Shown: piece by piece, positions 31,689 to 40,761 of the stretch
Position numbering within the stretch: position 1 is the stretch's first letter
Layout of the letters: every line of letters begins with the position of its first letter
Origin: Janibacter massiliensis
Lineage (GTDB): Bacteria; Actinomycetota; Actinomycetes; Actinomycetales; Dermatophilaceae
Length of the DNA: 64,000 nt
Assembly: GCF_900289115.1 (NCBI RefSeq)
Contig: NZ_LT985196.1
Span: forward strand, 182,681 to 246,680
Direction: 5' to 3'
Translations under genes and position numbers: made by a program
Notes under the pieces: generated by a model
What the model saw: the letters and a program-made list of their open reading frames with translations, nothing else
What the model was told of the DNA's origin: nothing
Database searches by the model: none

Positions 31689-32509
31689 CAGGACTGCACT
31701 CCCTCGGTGGCCGGGGCCGCCTGCTCGGCGGTGGCCTGCTCCTGCGACGGCTGCTGCTGCGGCGCGTCGGTGCGCTCGCCACGGCGGGCGCGGGCGGGAC
31801 GGTCGTCACGGTCGCGGCGCGGGCCACGACGCGGGCCGGGGGCGGTCGCCTGCTGGGCGGCGAACTCCTTCTCCGTCATGTCGCCCTTGTAGATCCACAC
31901 CTTCACGCCGATGCGGCCGAACGTCGTACGGGCCTCGTAGAAGCCGTAGTCGATGTTCGCGCGCAGGGTGTGCAGCGGGACACGGCCCTCGCGGTAGAAC
32001 TCCGAGCGCGACATCTCGGCACCGCCGAGACGGCCGGAGCACTGGATCCGGATGCCCTTGGCGCCGGCGCGCAGCGAGGACTGCATCCCCTTGCGCATCG
32101 CGCGACGGAAGGTCACGCGGGCCGCGAGCTGCTCGGCGATGCCCTGGGCGACCAGCTGAGCGTCGATCTCGGGGTTCTTCACCTCGAGGATGTTCAGCTG
32201 GACCTGCTTGCCCGTGAGCTTCTCGAGCTCGCCTCGGATGCGGTCGGCCTCGGCCCCGCGGCGCCCGATGACGATGCCCGGGCGGGCGGTGTGGATGTCG
32301 ACGCGGACCCGGTCGCGGGTGCGCTCGATCTCGACGCGGCTGATGCCGGCGCGCTCCATGCCCGTGGACATGAGCTTGCGGATCGCCACGTCCTCCTTGA
32401 CGTAGTCGCGGTAACGCTGACCCTCCTTGGTGGAGTCGGCGAACCAGCGGCTCTTGTGGTCGGTGGTGATGCCCAGACGGAAGCCGTGCGGGTTGACCTT
32501 CTGACCCAT
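31688..32509 (-). CDS. rpsC: 30S ribosomal protein S3 (long C-terminal tail)
   Basis: A 273-residue S3 with a KH domain ([20 protein letters not shown]) and the C-terminal S3 domain ([35 protein letters not shown]). The last 55-60 residues are a disordered R/D then Q/A/E-rich tail not found in E. coli S3 (233). It begins [14 protein letters not shown] and overlaps rplV and rplP through TGATG junctions. Confidence 0.98.
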   Translation of the reverse strand: MGQKVNPHGFRLGITTDHKSRWFADSTKEGQRYRDYVKEDVAIRKLMSTGMERAGISRVEIERTRDRVRVDIHTARPGIVIGRRGAEADRIRGELEKLTGKQVQLNILEVKNPEIDAQLVAQGIAEQLAARVTFRRAMRKGMQSSLRAGAKGIRIQCSGRLGGAEMSRSEFYREGRVPLHTLRANIDYGFYEARTTFGRIGVKVWIYKGDMTEKEFAAQQATAPGPRRGPRRDRDDRPARARRGERTDAPQQQPSQEQATAEQAAPATEGVQS

Positions 32510-32913
32510 CAGCGGGTCCCTCCCTTCGCGGCCTTCTCAGGCTTCGGTGCGACGAAGACGGTGATATGGCTCGTGCGCTTGTTGATCCGGCCGGCGCGAC
32601 CCTGGGCCCGCGGACGGAACCGCTTCATCGTGGGGCCCTCGTCGACGAACGCCCGGGTGATGACGAGGTTGCGCTCGTCGAACGCGCGCCCCTCCTGGTC
32701 GGCCTTGACCTTGAGGTTGGCGATCGCGGACTCGACGATCTTCAGCACCGGCTCGGACGCGCCCTGCGGCGAGAACCGCAGCGTCGCCAGAGCGGTGGTC
32801 GTGTCCTGGCCGCGGACCATGTCCACGACGCGGCGGGCCTTCTGCGGCGTGACGCGGAGGAACCGCGCCCGGGCCATGGCTTCCATCGTGTTCTCTTCGG
32901 TGGTGGCGGACAT
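32509..32913 (-). CDS. rplV: 50S ribosomal protein L22
   Basis: A 134-residue L22, whose hairpin lines the exit tunnel. Conserved parts are [33 protein letters not shown] and the signature [21 protein letters not shown] short polar N-terminal extension precedes MARARFLR. Start overlaps the rpsS stop; stop overlaps the rpsC start. Confidence 0.98.
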   Translation of the reverse strand: MSATTEENTMEAMARARFLRVTPQKARRVVDMVRGQDTTTALATLRFSPQGASEPVLKIVESAIANLKVKADQEGRAFDERNLVITRAFVDEGPTMKRFRPRAQGRAGRINKRTSHITVFVAPKPEKAAKGGTR

Positions 32914-33194
32914 CAGCGGCGCTTGCCCTTCTTGTCGTCCTTCACGTGACCCTTGAAGGTCCGCGTCGGGGCGAACTCGCCGAGCTTGTGGCCGACCATC
33001 GACTCGGTGACGAACACCGGCACGTGCTTGCGACCGTCGTGGACGGCGAGGGTGTGACCGAGCATGTCCGGGCTGATGACCGACCGGCGCGACCAGGTCT
33101 TGATGACGTTCTTCGTGCCCGCTTCGTTCTGGGCGTCCACCTTCTTCTGGAGGTGGTCGTCGATGAAGGGGCCCTTCCTGAGGCTACGAGGCAT
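32913..33194 (-). CDS. rpsS: 30S ribosomal protein S19
   Basis: A 93-residue S19 starting [20 protein letters not shown] with [20 protein letters not shown] and the signature [14 protein letters not shown]. Lies 15 bases downstream of rplB and is coupled to rplV by TGATG. Confidence 0.98.
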   Translation of the reverse strand: MPRSLRKGPFIDDHLQKKVDAQNEAGTKNVIKTWSRRSVISPDMLGHTLAVHDGRKHVPVFVTESMVGHKLGEFAPTRTFKGHVKDDKKGKRR

Positions 33195-33209
33195 GTCGAT
33201 GAGCTCCTA

Positions 33210-34046
33210 TCAGCGCTTCTTGCCCGTACGGCGGCGGCGGACGATCAGCTTGTCGCTGGCCTTGCCCGGCTTGCGGGTCCGGCCCTCCGGCTGACCCCAC
33301 GGGGACACCGGGTGGCGTCCACCGGAGGTACGACCCTCACCACCACCGTGGGGGTGGTCGACCGGGTTCATGACGACACCACGGACGGTAGGGCGCTTGC
33401 CCTTCCAGCGCATGCGGCCGGCCTTGCCCCAGTTGATGTTGGACTGCTCGGCGTTGCCGACCTCGCCGACCGTCGCGCGGCAGCGGATGTCGACCCGGCG
33501 GATCTCGCCCGAGGGCATGCGGAGGGTGGCGTACTGCCCCTCCTTGCCCAGGAGCTGGATGCTCGAGCCGGCCGAGCGCGCGATCTTCGCGCCGCCGCCC
33601 GGACGGAGCTCGACGGCGTGGACGGTCGTACCCGTCGGGATGTTGCGCAGCGGCAGGTTGTTGCCCGGCTTGATGTCGGCACCGGGGCCGTTCTCGATCG
33701 GGTCGCCCTGGCGAAGGCGGTTCGGCGCGAGGATGTAGCGCTTCTCGCCGTCCGCGTAGTGCAGGAGCGCGATGCGCGCCGTGCGGTTGGGGTCGTACTC
33801 GATGTGCGCGACCTTCGCGGGCACGCCGTCCTTGTCGTTGCGACGGAAGTCGATGACGCGGTAGGCGCGCTTGTGACCGCCACCGATGTGACGCGTCGTG
33901 ATGCGGCCGTTCGCGTTGCGACCGCCGGACTTCGTCAGCGGACGGACGAGGGACTTCTCCGGCGTGTCACGCGTGACCTCGACGAAGTCGGCGACCGACG
34001 AGCCACGACGGCCCGGGGTGGTCGGCTTGTACTTGCGGATACCCAT
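33210..34046 (-). CDS. rplB: 50S ribosomal protein L2
   Basis: A 278-residue L2, essential for subunit association and peptidyl transfer. It starts [18 protein letters not shown] and contains [20 protein letters not shown] and the peptidyl-transferase-proximal [19 protein letters not shown] signature with its conserved histidine. In the S10 operon between rplW and rpsS. Confidence 0.98.
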   Translation of the reverse strand: MGIRKYKPTTPGRRGSSVADFVEVTRDTPEKSLVRPLTKSGGRNANGRITTRHIGGGHKRAYRVIDFRRNDKDGVPAKVAHIEYDPNRTARIALLHYADGEKRYILAPNRLRQGDPIENGPGADIKPGNNLPLRNIPTGTTVHAVELRPGGGAKIARSAGSSIQLLGKEGQYATLRMPSGEIRRVDIRCRATVGEVGNAEQSNINWGKAGRMRWKGKRPTVRGVVMNPVDHPHGGGEGRTSGGRHPVSPWGQPEGRTRKPGKASDKLIVRRRRTGKKR

Positions 34047-34074
34047 GCTCAGATTTCCTCTTCCCGTTCCCCGG

Positions 34075-34374
34075 TCAGGCCTGGCTGCCGAAGATGTCGA
34101 TCGTGCCCTCGCGGAGGGTGACGATCGCGCGCTTGGTGTCCTTGCGGCGGCCCATGCCGAACCGCGTGCGGCGGGCCTTGCCCTTGCGGTTGAGCGTGTG
34201 GACCGAGTCGACCTTGACGTCGAAGATCCGCTCGACGGCGATCTTGATCTCCGTCTTGTTCGCTGCCGGGTCGACGATGAACGTGTACTTGCCCTCGTCG
34301 AGGAGGGAGTACGACTTCTCGGAGACGACCGGCGCGATCAGGACGTCGCGGGGGTCCTTGACGGTGGTGCTCAC
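34075..34374 (-). CDS. rplW: 50S ribosomal protein L23
   Basis: A 99-residue L23, the exit-tunnel protein that docks trigger factor and SRP. Conserved text is [37 protein letters not shown] and [20 protein letters not shown]. The start is GTG at 34374, overlapping the rplD stop by four bases (GTGA). Confidence 0.97.
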   Translation of the reverse strand: MSTTVKDPRDVLIAPVVSEKSYSLLDEGKYTFIVDPAANKTEIKIAVERIFDVKVDSVHTLNRKGKARRTRFGMGRRKDTKRAIVTLREGTIDIFGSQA

Positions 34375-35018
34375 TTGGTCTCCTCCGTGCTCTTCTGCGG
34401 ACCGGCGAGGAACGCGTCCAGGGCGGCCTGCGTGAAGACGACGTCGTCGGCGCACAGGACGTCGTAGGTGTTGAGCTGATCGGCCCACAGGACGTGGACG
34501 TCGGCGAGGTTGCGGACCGACTTCGTCGCCACCTCGTCGGCCCGGTCGAGCACGACGAGCAGGTTCTTGCGCGTCGAGAGCCCGCCGAGGACGCCGGCGA
34601 CGGCCTTGGTGCTCGGGGTCTCACCGGCGACGAGGCTCGAGAAGAGGTGGATCCGGCCGTGACGGGCGCGGTCCGAGAGCGCGCCGCGCAGGGCGGCGGC
34701 CTTCATCTTCTTGGGCGTGCGCTGGCTGTAGTCGCGCGGCTGCGGACCGTGGACCGTGCCACCACCGGCGAACTGCGGGGCGCGGGTCGAACCCTGGCGG
34801 GCGCGACCGGTGCCCTTCTGCTTGTACGGCTTGCGCCCACCACCGCGGACCTCGCCGCGGGTCTTCGTCGCGTGCGTACCCTGCCGCGCAGCGGCGAGCT
34901 GGGCGACGACGACCTGGTGGATGAGCGGGACGTTCGTCTGGACGTCGAAGACCTCGGCGGGCAGCTCGGCCGTGCCGGTCTTCGTGCCCTCCGGGCTGAG
35001 GATGTCGATCGTCGGCAT
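34371..35018 (-). CDS. rplD: 50S ribosomal protein L4
   Basis: A 215-residue L4. The tunnel-loop region shows [20 protein letters not shown] and [20 protein letters not shown], followed by [20 protein letters not shown]. In E. coli L4 represses the S10 operon; whether it acts on the long rpsJ leader here is unknown. One base downstream of rplC. Confidence 0.98.
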   Translation of the reverse strand: MPTIDILSPEGTKTGTAELPAEVFDVQTNVPLIHQVVVAQLAAARQGTHATKTRGEVRGGGRKPYKQKGTGRARQGSTRAPQFAGGGTVHGPQPRDYSQRTPKKMKAAALRGALSDRARHGRIHLFSSLVAGETPSTKAVAGVLGGLSTRKNLLVVLDRADEVATKSVRNLADVHVLWADQLNTYDVLCADDVVFTQAALDAFLAGPQKSTEETK

Positions 35019-35019
35019 G

Positions 35020-35679
35020 TCAGGCTCCCTTGGCAGCCGTGCGGACGAGGACGATGCCGCCGCGGGGGCCGGGGACGGCGCCCTTGATCAGCAGCAGGCC
35101 CTTCTCGGCGTCCACGGCGTGGATCGTCAGGTTCTGCGTGGTCTGGCGCTGGCCGCCCATGCGACCGGCCATGCGCATGCCCTTGAAGACGCGACCGGGG
35201 GTGGCGCACCCGCCGATCGAGCCGGGCTTGCGGTGGTTGCGGTGCGCACCGTGGCTGGCCGAGACACCGGCGAAGCCATGGCGCTTCATGACACCGGCGA
35301 AGCCCTTGCCCTTGGTCGTCCCCGTGACGTCGACCTCCTGGCCGGCCTCGAAGATCTCGGCCGTGACCTCCTGGCCGAGCGAGTACTCGGCGGCGTCGGA
35401 GGTCCGCAGCTCGACGAGGTGGCGGCGCGGGGCGACCCCGGCCTTCTCGAAGTGGCCGGCGGTGGGCTTGCTCACCTTGCGCGGGTCGATCGCGCCGTAC
35501 GCGATCTGGACGGCGGCGTAGCCGTCGGTGGCCTCGTCACGGACCTGCGTGACGACGCACGGGCCGGCCTGGACGACGGTGACGGGGACGAGCTTGTTGT
35601 CGGCGTCCCAGACCTGGGTCATGCCGAGCTTCTCGCCGAGGACGCCCTTGAGCGTCCGCGTGGTGGTGGCGGTGGTCAT
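35020..35679 (-). CDS. rplC: 50S ribosomal protein L3
   Basis: A 219-residue L3, an early assembly protein near the peptidyl transferase centre. It contains [20 protein letters not shown], the W-loop region [20 protein letters not shown] with [20 protein letters not shown], and [15 protein letters not shown]. Thirteen bases downstream of rpsJ. Confidence 0.98.
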   Translation of the reverse strand: MTTATTTRTLKGVLGEKLGMTQVWDADNKLVPVTVVQAGPCVVTQVRDEATDGYAAVQIAYGAIDPRKVSKPTAGHFEKAGVAPRRHLVELRTSDAAEYSLGQEVTAEIFEAGQEVDVTGTTKGKGFAGVMKRHGFAGVSASHGAHRNHRKPGSIGGCATPGRVFKGMRMAGRMGGQRQTTQNLTIHAVDAEKGLLLIKGAVPGPRGGIVLVRTAAKGA

Positions 35680-35692
35680 CGTTCCCTCCCGC

Positions 35693-36001
35693 TCAGAGCT
35701 TGATCTCGATGTTGACGTCCGCCGGCAGGTCGAGACGCATCAGCGAGTCGACGGCCTTCGGCGTCGGGTCGATGATGTCGATGAGGCGCTTGTGCGTCCG
35801 CATCTCGAAGTGCTCGCGGCTGTCCTTGTACTTGTGCGGCGACCGGATGACGCAGAAGACGTTCTTCTCCGTCGGGAGCGGCACGGGGCCGACAACGGTC
35901 GCGCCGGCACGGGTCACCGTGTCGACGATCTTGCGCGCCGAGGAGTCGATGACCTCGTGGTCGTACGACTTCAGTCGGATGCGGATCTTCTGTCCCGCCA
36001 T
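35693..36001 (-). CDS. rpsJ: 30S ribosomal protein S10 (NusE)
   Basis: A 102-residue S10, which also partners NusB in transcription antitermination. It starts [19 protein letters not shown], with the signature [20 protein letters not shown]. It heads the S10 operon and is preceded by a roughly 265-base leader with hairpins and an element shared with the rpsL leader. Confidence 0.98.
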   Translation of the reverse strand: MAGQKIRIRLKSYDHEVIDSSARKIVDTVTRAGATVVGPVPLPTEKNVFCVIRSPHKYKDSREHFEMRTHKRLIDIIDPTPKAVDSLMRLDLPADVNIEIKL

Positions 36002-36266
36002 ATCCGTTACGTCTCTCTCTCGCCGTCCAGCTGGTCTGTGTGGTCTGCCGACACCGACCCCCGAGGTCGGGTGTGTCGCACCCGCTCCGCGGGATCGGGA
36101 CGCGCGCGTTCCCGCGCCGTCCCGATGGTCGGTTCTCCGGCAGCACCGGAGCTCGTCGACGTGGATGTGTCGCCCCGGGGACATGCGCCCGGTTCGATTC
36201 GTTCTCACCCACGGTTGCGCCACGTGGTGCACCCCTGGCCGGGATGCGCACGCAGGCGCTCATCAA
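36002..36266 (-). promoter_or_regulatory. Long structured 5' leader of the S10 operon
   Basis: No credible gene lies between 36002 and 36380. The leader contains the shared element at 36055-36078 (core CCCGACCTCGGGGGTCG, a CCGACC/GGTCGG hairpin) and a second hairpin at 36094-36126 whose outer arms are ATCGGGAC/GTCCCGAT. The length and the shared element suggest post-transcriptional control of ribosomal protein synthesis. The ligand or protein is not known. Confidence 0.5.
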
Positions 36267-36272
36267 GCAACC

Positions 36273-36301
36273 GCTCTAGTGTGCCAGAGGATGCGTCGCC
36301 A
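36273..36301 (-). promoter_or_regulatory. Candidate rpsJ promoter
   Basis: On the minus strand TGGCGA (36296-36301) and TAGAGC (36273-36278) are 17 bases apart. Both hexamers are imperfect, but the position downstream of the yihY terminator and upstream of the leader fits. Confidence 0.4.
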
Positions 36302-36331
36302 TCACAAATCGCGCTACCAGCGGCGTGCACG

Positions 36332-36350
36332 GCGGGCCGGAATGGCCCGC
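36332..36350 (-). terminator. Hairpin after the YihY-family gene
   Basis: GCGGGCC and GGCCCGC make a seven-pair stem with a five-base loop, about 30 bases beyond the stop codon at 36381. Confidence 0.55.
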
Positions 36351-36380
36351 ACCGAGGCGTGTCGCTTCTCCGCGGGCCGC

Positions 36381-37685
36381 TCAGCGGCCGCGCTGCATCC
36401 CCTTGACGACCGCCCAGATCACCGTCGGGAGGGTGAGCAGGCCGCCGATCTTCGAGGCGGCGTCGCTCGTCTCCGGGGCGTCGTCGCGGACGCGGTGATC
36501 ACCAACCCCGACCGTCGGCCGGGAGCTGCCGGCACGGCGGGTACCTCGGCCCTCTCGCCGCTCGCCGCCGATCGGGCGACCGTGACCGGGCACCGTGTCG
36601 TGGCCCAGGTTGCGGGCGACGCTCTCGGTGGGGTCGGCCTCGAGCCGCAGGCGGCGGCCCTCGGCGATCTGCTCCTCGCGCTTCTCCGCGGCCTTCTCCG
36701 AGGCCTTCGTGTCGCGCGGGGGCAGCTGGAGGGTGTCCTCGGCCGGGATACCCGCCTGCAGCTCGCGCGAGCGCTCGAGCTCCGAGTCGAACTCCGCGCC
36801 GAGCAGGAGGACGTTGTTGACGATCCACACCCACAGCAGGGCGACGATGACACCGGCGAGCGAGCCGTACGTCTTGTCGTACGAGGAGAAGTTCCGCACG
36901 TAGAGCGCGAAGCCGAACGACGCGAGGAGGATGACGACGAGCGCGAGGGCCGCGCCCGGGCTCATCCACCGCATCCTCGGCTGCCGGACGTTGGGCGTGA
37001 AGTGGTAGAGCATCGCGATCATCAGGACGACGACGCCGAGCATCACCGGCCACTTGGCGATGTTGAAGATCTCGACGGTCCCCGCCTCGAGGCCGATCCG
37101 CTCCCCGACCCCCGCCGCGAGGTCGCCGCTGAGGACGAGTCCGAGCAGCAGGACGACCGCCATGAGGACGAGGACGGCTGTGAGGAGGAGGTTCGCGGGG
37201 CGCAGCTTCCAGAACGGGCGACCCTCGTCGACCTGGTACACGCGGTTGAGCGCACGGCCGAACGCGCCGACGTACCCGGAGGCCGACCACAGCGCACCGA
37301 CGACACCGATGACGAGGCCGAGGCCCGCGCCCTTGGACTGGGCGATCTGGCTCACGGGCCCGGCGAGTTGGTCCGCGACGTCACCCTGGCCGACCTGCCG
37401 GATGAGGTCGAGGACCGCGGTCGTCGTCTCGTCCGCCTGGCCGACGACGCCGAGCACCGACACGATGGCCAGGAGCGCCGGGAAGACGGAGAGCACCGAG
37501 TAATAGGTGAGGGCCGCGGCGAGGTCGGTGCACTGGTCCCGGGTGAACTCGCTGAAGGCCTTCTTGGTCGTGTAGACCCACGAGGGCTTCTTGATCTCCT
37601 TCAGCTCCCCCGGCTTGAACTCGGCGTCGGGGTGCGGGGCGTTCTCGGCCTTCTCGACGGCCGTTCCTTCGCGAGGGGTGGGCAT
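36381..37685 (-). CDS. YihY/BrkB-family inner membrane protein
   Basis: A 434-residue integral membrane protein of the YihY/BrkB (formerly 'virulence factor BrkB' or 'RNase BN') family; its biochemical role is not settled. About six membrane helices span residues 35-310. Family motifs include [20 protein letters not shown] and [20 protein letters not shown]. The last 110 residues are a charged cytoplasmic tail ending in a short hydrophobic segment ([18 protein letters not shown]). TAGGGT at 37726-37731 is a candidate -10. Confidence 0.88.
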   Translation of the reverse strand: MPTPREGTAVEKAENAPHPDAEFKPGELKEIKKPSWVYTTKKAFSEFTRDQCTDLAAALTYYSVLSVFPALLAIVSVLGVVGQADETTTAVLDLIRQVGQGDVADQLAGPVSQIAQSKGAGLGLVIGVVGALWSASGYVGAFGRALNRVYQVDEGRPFWKLRPANLLLTAVLVLMAVVLLLGLVLSGDLAAGVGERIGLEAGTVEIFNIAKWPVMLGVVVLMIAMLYHFTPNVRQPRMRWMSPGAALALVVILLASFGFALYVRNFSSYDKTYGSLAGVIVALLWVWIVNNVLLLGAEFDSELERSRELQAGIPAEDTLQLPPRDTKASEKAAEKREEQIAEGRRLRLEADPTESVARNLGHDTVPGHGRPIGGERREGRGTRRAGSSRPTVGVGDHRVRDDAPETSDAASKIGGLLTLPTVIWAVVKGMQRGR

Positions 37686-37755
37686 GGCGGTGCTCCTGGG
37701 GGGGCGGGCGGCGCGGTTGGGCGAAACCCTATGCGATCGCCCCTCCCCCGCCCGG

Positions 37756-37791
37756 CGACGGCCCGCCGGCGGGGTTGCCGGCGGGCCGTCG
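37756..37791 (-). terminator. Strong hairpin after the repeat-containing exported protein gene
   Basis: A perfect 15-pair stem (37756-37770 with 37777-37791) with a six-base loop, 12 bases past the stop codon on the minus strand. Confidence 0.8.
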
Positions 37792-37803
37792 GGCTCGAGA
37801 TCG

Positions 37804-38421
37804 TCAGCGGCCGTGCGGTCCGCCCGCGGGGCCGCCGCGCAGGACCCCGGCGTCGAACGCCTTGAGGACGCTCGCCTTGTCGCCCGACGTGAGGGTCCCC
37901 TTCTTCACCGCCGAGTCGAGCCGGGTGGCGAGGTCGGTGCGCTCCTGGGCCTCGTGGGCGTCGCGGACCGCGTCGAGGGCCGCCGTGACCTTCGACTCGC
38001 TGATGCCCAGCTGCTTCGCCAGCGCTGCGGCCTCGGCGGTGCGGTGGGCCTTCATGTCGGCCTGGGTCGGCGGCGTGGCCGGGCGGGACGTCGGCCGGTT
38101 CGCCTCGTGGACCTTCTGCATCGCGGCGGTCAGCTTCGCCTCGGTGATGCCGAGCTTCTTCGCCAGCGCGGCCGCGTCCTCGCGCGGACCGCCCGGCCCG
38201 CCCTCACCCGGGCGGCCCGGACCGGGGCGGCCGTGGTCCGGCGCCTTCGCCGTCCCGTTCCCGGCGGACGACTGGTCGGTCGTCGTGGACGAGGTGGTCG
38301 CGCCTGCGGTCGACGGGGACGTGTCGGCCTGGGCGCCGGCGACGCCGATCGCCGTCGCTGCGGCGGCCAGGCCGCCGACGGTGGCGATCTTCAGGCTGGT
38401 GGGGATGTTCGTGGGGGTCAT
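37804..38421 (-). CDS. Exported protein with two helical repeats, function unknown
   Basis: A 205-residue protein I do not recognise. A signal-peptide-like N-terminus (hydrophobic [19 protein letters not shown], about residues 12-30) is followed by a T/S-rich and then a G/P/R-rich linker, and by two copies of a helical unit: [20 protein letters not shown] and [20 protein letters not shown]. The C-terminal part, [20 protein letters not shown], ends in G/P/R. The ALAK-LGI-E-K-TAA repeat looks like a small helix-turn-helix-shaped bundle. ATG 38421 is chosen so that the signal sequence is N-terminal. Confidence 0.75.
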   Translation of the reverse strand: MTPTNIPTSLKIATVGGLAAAATAIGVAGAQADTSPSTAGATTSSTTTDQSSAGNGTAKAPDHGRPGPGRPGEGGPGGPREDAAALAKKLGITEAKLTAAMQKVHEANRPTSRPATPPTQADMKAHRTAEAAALAKQLGISESKVTAALDAVRDAHEAQERTDLATRLDSAVKKGTLTSGDKASVLKAFDAGVLRGGPAGGPHGR

Positions 38422-38551
38422 GCCGTCACTCCTCGGTGCGCGGGCCGGGCTGGTCCCGGCCTCGACGACACCTACGATCGGCGGCTCGGCTGGCACGGCC
38501 CGATGGCCGACCTGTGCCCCACCTGTCGGTCGCACGACCCCGGGACGTGGG

Positions 38552-38587
38552 CGGCCCATCACCCCCCGGGGGGGGGGTGATGGGCCG
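38552..38587. terminator. G/C-run hairpin between the two exported protein genes
   Basis: Arms built on GGCCCATCACCCCCC pair with GGGGGGTGATGGGCC around a GGGG loop, a 16-pair stem. It begins 22 bases after the stop of the Tat-type gene on the minus strand. The ten-base G run is prone to slippage and sequencing error. Confidence 0.65.
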
Positions 38588-38608
38588 TCCGACACGCGTC
38601 GTGTCGCG

Positions 38609-39259
38609 TCAGCCGACGTCGGCGATGGTGTACGTCACGAGGCCGAGGCCCGTGATGAGGCCAACGTCGCCGACGGCGGCGATGATCACCGGGTCGACGC
38701 ACACCTTGGCCTGGCACTCCTGAGGCGGAAGTCCCCCACCCAGGATCCGGGTGTAGCGGATGTAGAAGCAGATCTTCGTCGGCCGCGACGGCAGGAGCCC
38801 GATGTTCGCGACGCCGGTGTACAGGCCGAGCTGCACGTTCGGCACCCCGGAGACGTTGATGAGGGCCGTCGGGATCACCAGGAGACCGAGGGCGTTCACA
38901 CCGAGCGCGAGGTTCAGGTTCGTCGTGGTGGTCGTCGTCCCGGCCGGCACCGGCGAGCCCGGTCGGGCGTTGCTCGTCCACTGGATCTCGACCTGGGTCA
39001 GGGTGGCGACACCCAGCGAGAACAGACCGGTGCACTGGCCGATCGTGGCCGTGATCGCGCCGGTGAACGTGATGTTCGCCTTCCCGTCGATCCCTCGCGC
39101 CGCGAGGACCTGAACGGCGGACAGGCGCGGGTGGGCACAGGTCTCCGGCTGGCAGGTCGTCGACGCCGCGAACGCGGGTGCGGCAGCCCCGACCGTGACG
39201 GCGGGGACGGTCCAGGCCGCGCCCTTCGCGAGCGTGCGGCGGCTGATCGTGCTGGTCAC
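38609..39259 (-). CDS. Tat-exported cysteine-containing protein, function unknown
   Basis: A 216-residue protein with a twin-arginine signal: [17 protein letters not shown], then a hydrophobic stretch and AFA cleavage near residue 31. The mature part has about seven cysteines ([25 protein letters not shown]), likely disulfide-bonded, and long runs of beta-type residues ([34 protein letters not shown]). It resembles a surface or secreted beta-sandwich, but no family was recognised. GTG 39259 is preferred because the twin arginines are then close to the start. TAAACT at 39306-39311 is a possible -10. Confidence 0.75.
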   Translation of the reverse strand: MTSTISRRTLAKGAAWTVPAVTVGAAAPAFAASTTCQPETCAHPRLSAVQVLAARGIDGKANITFTGAITATIGQCTGLFSLGVATLTQVEIQWTSNARPGSPVPAGTTTTTTNLNLALGVNALGLLVIPTALINVSGVPNVQLGLYTGVANIGLLPSRPTKICFYIRYTRILGGGLPPQECQAKVCVDPVIIAAVGDVGLITGLGLVTYTIADVG

Positions 39260-39383
39260 GTGGGTTCCAATCCGTGGGGCAGGCGCAGGAGGACGCTTCG
39301 CGTCAAGTTTACAGGGGTTTTCGGTGTCAGGGGGTGGAACGACAAAAGTAGTTCCGCGTACGTCACGCACGGACCCGGGGACG

Positions 39384-39423
39384 ACGGACGGCCCGTCTCC
39401 CGGTGGGGAGACGGGCCGTCCGT
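39384..39423 (-). terminator. Strong terminator after tuf
   Basis: An 18-pair perfect stem around a four-base loop, centred on ACGGACGGCCCGTCTCC and its complement, 16 bases past the tuf stop. It ends the str operon. Confidence 0.85.
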
Positions 39424-39439
39424 GGGATCGGTCAGAGCG

Positions 39440-40633
39440 TCACTTGAGGATCTTCGTGACGCGACCGGCGCCGACCGTGCGGCCACCCTCACGGATGGCG
39501 AACTTGAGGCCGTCCTCCATGGCGATCGGCTGGATGAGCTCGACCTTCATGTCGGTGTTGTCGCCGGGCATGACCATCTCGGTGCCCTCGGGGAGGCTGA
39601 CGACACCCGTGACGTCCGTGGTCCGGAAGTAGAACTGCGGACGGTAGTTGTCGTAGAACGGCGTGTGACGGCCGCCCTCCTCCTTGCCGAGGATGTAGAC
39701 CTGCGCCTCGAACTCGGTGTGCGGCGTGATCGAGCCCGGCTTGCAGATGACCTGCCCGCGCTCGACGTCCTCACGCTTGGTGCCACGGAGGAGGAGACCG
39801 ACGTTCTCACCAGCGCGACCCTCGTCGAGCAGCTTGCGGAACATCTCGATGCCCGTCACCGTGGTGGTCTGCTTCTCGTCGCGGATACCGACGATCTCGA
39901 TCTCCTCGTTGACGTTGAGGATGCCGCGCTCGATACGACCGGTGACGACGGTGCCACGACCGGTGATCGTGAAGACGTCCTCGACCGGCATGAGGAACGG
40001 CTTGTCGATTTCGCGCTCCGGCTCCGGGATCGCCTCGTCGACGGCGTTCATGAGCTCGAGGACCGACTCGCCCCACTGGGCGTCGCCCTCGAGGGCCTTG
40101 AGCGCGGAGACCTTGACGACCGGGACGTCGTCGCCCGGGAAGTCGTAGTCGGACAGGAGCTCACGGACCTCCATCTCGACGAGCTCGAGGATCTCCTCGT
40201 CGTCGACCATGTCGGCCTTGTTCAGCGCGACGACGATGTACGGGACGCCGACCTGGCGGGCGAGGAGGACGTGCTCCTTCGTCTGCGGCATCGGGCCGTC
40301 CGTCGCGGCGACGACGAGGATGGCGCCGTCCATCTGGGCGGCACCCGTGATCATGTTCTTCACGTAGTCGGCGTGACCCGGGCAGTCGACGTGCGCGTAG
40401 TGACGCTGCTCCGTCTGGTACTCGATGTGCGCGATGGAGATGGTGATACCGCGCTGCTTCTCCTCGGGCGCCTTGTCGATCGAGTCGAACGGGGACGCCT
40501 CGTTGAGGTCCGGGTACTTGTCGTGCAGGACCTTCGAGATCGCAGCCGTCAGCGTCGTCTTGCCGTGGTCGATGTGACCGATCGTGCCGATGTTGACGTG
40601 CGGCTTCGACCGCTCGAACTTTGCCTTCGCCAC
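39440..40633 (-). CDS. tuf: Elongation factor Tu
   Basis: A 397-residue EF-Tu that delivers aminoacyl-tRNA to the ribosome. G1 GHIDHGKT (residues 19-26), G3 DCPGH and G4 NKAD are intact, and domains II and III follow ([18 protein letters not shown]-like [12 protein letters not shown]). The GTG start has a strong aggagg eight bases before it. Last gene of the str operon, 128 bases after fusA; TACACT near the fusA end could be an extra tuf promoter. Confidence 0.99.
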   Translation of the reverse strand: MAKAKFERSKPHVNIGTIGHIDHGKTTLTAAISKVLHDKYPDLNEASPFDSIDKAPEEKQRGITISIAHIEYQTEQRHYAHVDCPGHADYVKNMITGAAQMDGAILVVAATDGPMPQTKEHVLLARQVGVPYIVVALNKADMVDDEEILELVEMEVRELLSDYDFPGDDVPVVKVSALKALEGDAQWGESVLELMNAVDEAIPEPEREIDKPFLMPVEDVFTITGRGTVVTGRIERGILNVNEEIEIVGIRDEKQTTTVTGIEMFRKLLDEGRAGENVGLLLRGTKREDVERGQVICKPGSITPHTEFEAQVYILGKEEGGRHTPFYDNYRPQFYFRTTDVTGVVSLPEGTEMVMPGDNTDMKVELIQPIAMEDGLKFAIREGGRTVGAGRVTKILK

Positions 40634-40761
40634 TTGAATGTCCTCCTCAGGACTTCTCTTCTGTGATTACGCCGTACGACCGGGCAGGACGTGGCGTCGT
40701 TCTGGGGGTGGTGCTGGTGCTGCGTGGTGCCCTTAGAGGCGGGAGCGGTTGAGTGTACCGC

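Noticed and set aside
36002..36380. Small open frames in the rpsJ upstream region
   Set aside because: They overlap leader hairpins and the shared element, have no ribosome-binding sites and no protein-like composition.
37804..38421. The two helical repeats as a DNA-binding HTH pair
   Set aside because: The protein has a clear export signal, so the helix-turn-helix appearance of the ALAK-LGI units is more likely a structural repeat than a DNA-binding motif.
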